NCBI RefSeq assembly: GCF_010119235.1
Contig: NZ_JAAATZ010000001.1
Location: forward strand, 154,501 to 218,500
Direction of reading: 5' to 3'
Length of the DNA stretch: 64,000 nucleotides
Source of the DNA: Flavobacterium phycosphaerae
GTDB taxonomy: Bacteria; Bacteroidota; Bacteroidia; Flavobacteriales; Flavobacteriaceae
Each line of letters opens with the position of its first letter. The stretch's first letter is position 1. The notes beneath the pieces are model-generated. The model had not been told where the DNA came from and searched no databases. It worked only from the letters and a program-made list of their open reading frames with translations. This document shows, piece by piece, positions 63,568 through 64,000 of the stretch. The position numbers and the translations under genes are program-made.

Positions 63568-63834
63568 CTACAAAGCGTTGATTTTGTCAACCAATTGATT
63601 TGCAGTTTGTTCTAATTCGGTATTGATTTGTTTGAAATGCGCTTTTTTGTTTTCAACATTTTTCGCATTTACTTTAGTAATTAAAGCATCAAAAGACGCA
63701 ATCGCTTCATCAATGATAGCGTTTGTTTTGTCAGATGGCTTTCCTGAAGAAGTCATTTCATAAATATAAACTGCTTCAATAATATCACCCAATACAAAGT
63801 TGATGTCTTTTTTCAAATTCTTAATACTTCCCAT
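63568..63834 (-). CDS. Conserved small hypothetical protein
   Basis: 88 aa, acidic-basic mixed and probably all-helical (M-G-S-I-K-N-L-K-K-D-I-N-F-V-L-G-D-I-I, then N-A-K-N-V-E-N-K-K-A-H-F and a terminal L-V-D-K-I-N-A-L). No signal peptide or known motif. Codon use and promoter (TAATTTTG at 63900-63893) support a real gene. Function unknown. Confidence 0.8.
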   Translation of the reverse strand: MGSIKNLKKDINFVLGDIIEAVYIYEMTSSGKPSDKTNAIIDEAIASFDALITKVNAKNVENKKAHFKQINTELEQTANQLVDKINAL

Positions 63835-63892
63835 TTTCTTGTAAATTTTAAATTTAATTTCATTCCGCTCGGCCTCTCAGCCTCGGGTGGCG

Positions 63893-63900
63893 CAAAATTA
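63893..63900 (-). promoter_or_regulatory. Promoter -7 box of the small hypothetical gene
   Basis: TAATTTTG on the minus strand, 58 nt before the ATG at 63834. Confidence 0.45.
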
Positions 63901-63922
63901 CACTAAATCTTTAGAATACAAA

Positions 63923-64000
63923 CTACGAAATATAAATTTCTAGAATGGAAGCACTGCCAGTTATTTGAAAATCAGTTAAAGAAGCCGGAATCAAAACCGT
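63923..64000 (-). CDS. C-terminal end of a gene cut by the window edge, possibly mannose-6-phosphate isomerase
   Basis: 25 codons plus stop: T-V-L-I-P-A-S-L-T-D-F-Q-I-T-G-S-A-S-I-L-E-I and Y-I-S. The V-L-I-P-A-S ... L-E-I-Y-I pattern is how the cupin-like tail of class I mannose-6-phosphate isomerases (ManA) ends in Bacteroidota. With so little sequence this is a guess at family level; that it is coding is more certain. Confidence 0.5.
   Translation of the reverse strand, partial: TVLIPASLTDFQITGSASILEIYIS

Noticed and set aside
1-64000. CRISPR array, prophage, insertion sequence, toxin-antitoxin or restriction system
   Set aside because: No regularly spaced repeats, transposase, integrase, phage structural or nuclease genes are seen; the gene content is core-genome-like throughout.

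Overview
The window looks like a chromosomal segment of a Bacteroidota bacterium of the family Flavobacteriaceae, most likely Flavobacterium or a close relative. The signs are: AT-rich DNA; TAnnTTTG promoter -7 boxes; no Shine-Dalgarno sequences ahead of genes; type IX secretion (T9SS) sorting domains of both type A and type B; TPR-LytS/LytTR two-component pairs; DUF5777, DUF2805 and DUF4369 proteins; and an archaeal/eukaryote-like (type 3) ProS. Nearly all of it is ordinary core genome. I found no prophage, insertion sequence, CRISPR array or conjugative module.

Layout. 1-9 kb: end of a hybrid histidine kinase, ypfJ-type zinc protease, yifB/comM, a membrane protein with an overlapping small HTH regulator, a patatin/M1-peptidase pair, recG. 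9-16.5 kb: a tripartite RND efflux operon (adaptor, pump, TolC), a bestrophin channel, an AraC regulator. 16.5-22.3 kb: DUF779 plus aldehyde dehydrogenase (with a candidate AraC operator), pheT, a 20-bp inverted-repeat element, a VOC protein. 22.4-31.6 kb: fasciclin protein, a Flavo-1-like RNA candidate, a lipocalin-like lipoprotein, the first LytS/LytTR locus (regulator frameshifted), typA, a PAS kinase with its response regulator. 31.6-41 kb: rpsT, two tRNA-Glu, proS, an aromatic-rich lipoprotein, a FadL-like porin, rimO, a porin/hybrid-kinase pair. 41-45 kb: apbE facing a five-gene operon for a T9SS-sorted DUF2271 protein, YceI, a haem lipoprotein, a DUF5777 beta-barrel and an OB-fold membrane protein. 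45-64 kb: a cobalamin-type radical SAM protein, a large SprB-repeat adhesin-like protein, a DUF4369 lipoprotein (frameshifted), an M61 peptidase, sterol desaturase, a small T9SS operon, the second LytS/LytTR locus, alkB, aqpZ, tRNA-Thr, and the end of a minus-strand gene cut by the window edge.

The most interesting candidate system is the 41-45 kb region. The DUF2271 protein carries D-A-S-T-G-A-T, which fits the site ApbE uses to attach FMN covalently to Ser/Thr. It also has a signal peptide and a type A T9SS C-terminus, and shares an operon with a c-type haem lipoprotein. Together this predicts a cell-surface flavoprotein/cytochrome redox pathway. A second theme is a duplicated cassette (TPR-LytS kinase, LytTR regulator, secreted Lys-rich protein) at 23.7-27.3 kb and 57.7-61.7 kb.

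Quality caution: four genes each need exactly one extra base to restore a full-length frame, and three of these sites are A/T homopolymers. This pattern fits sequencing or assembly deletions better than four independent gene losses.
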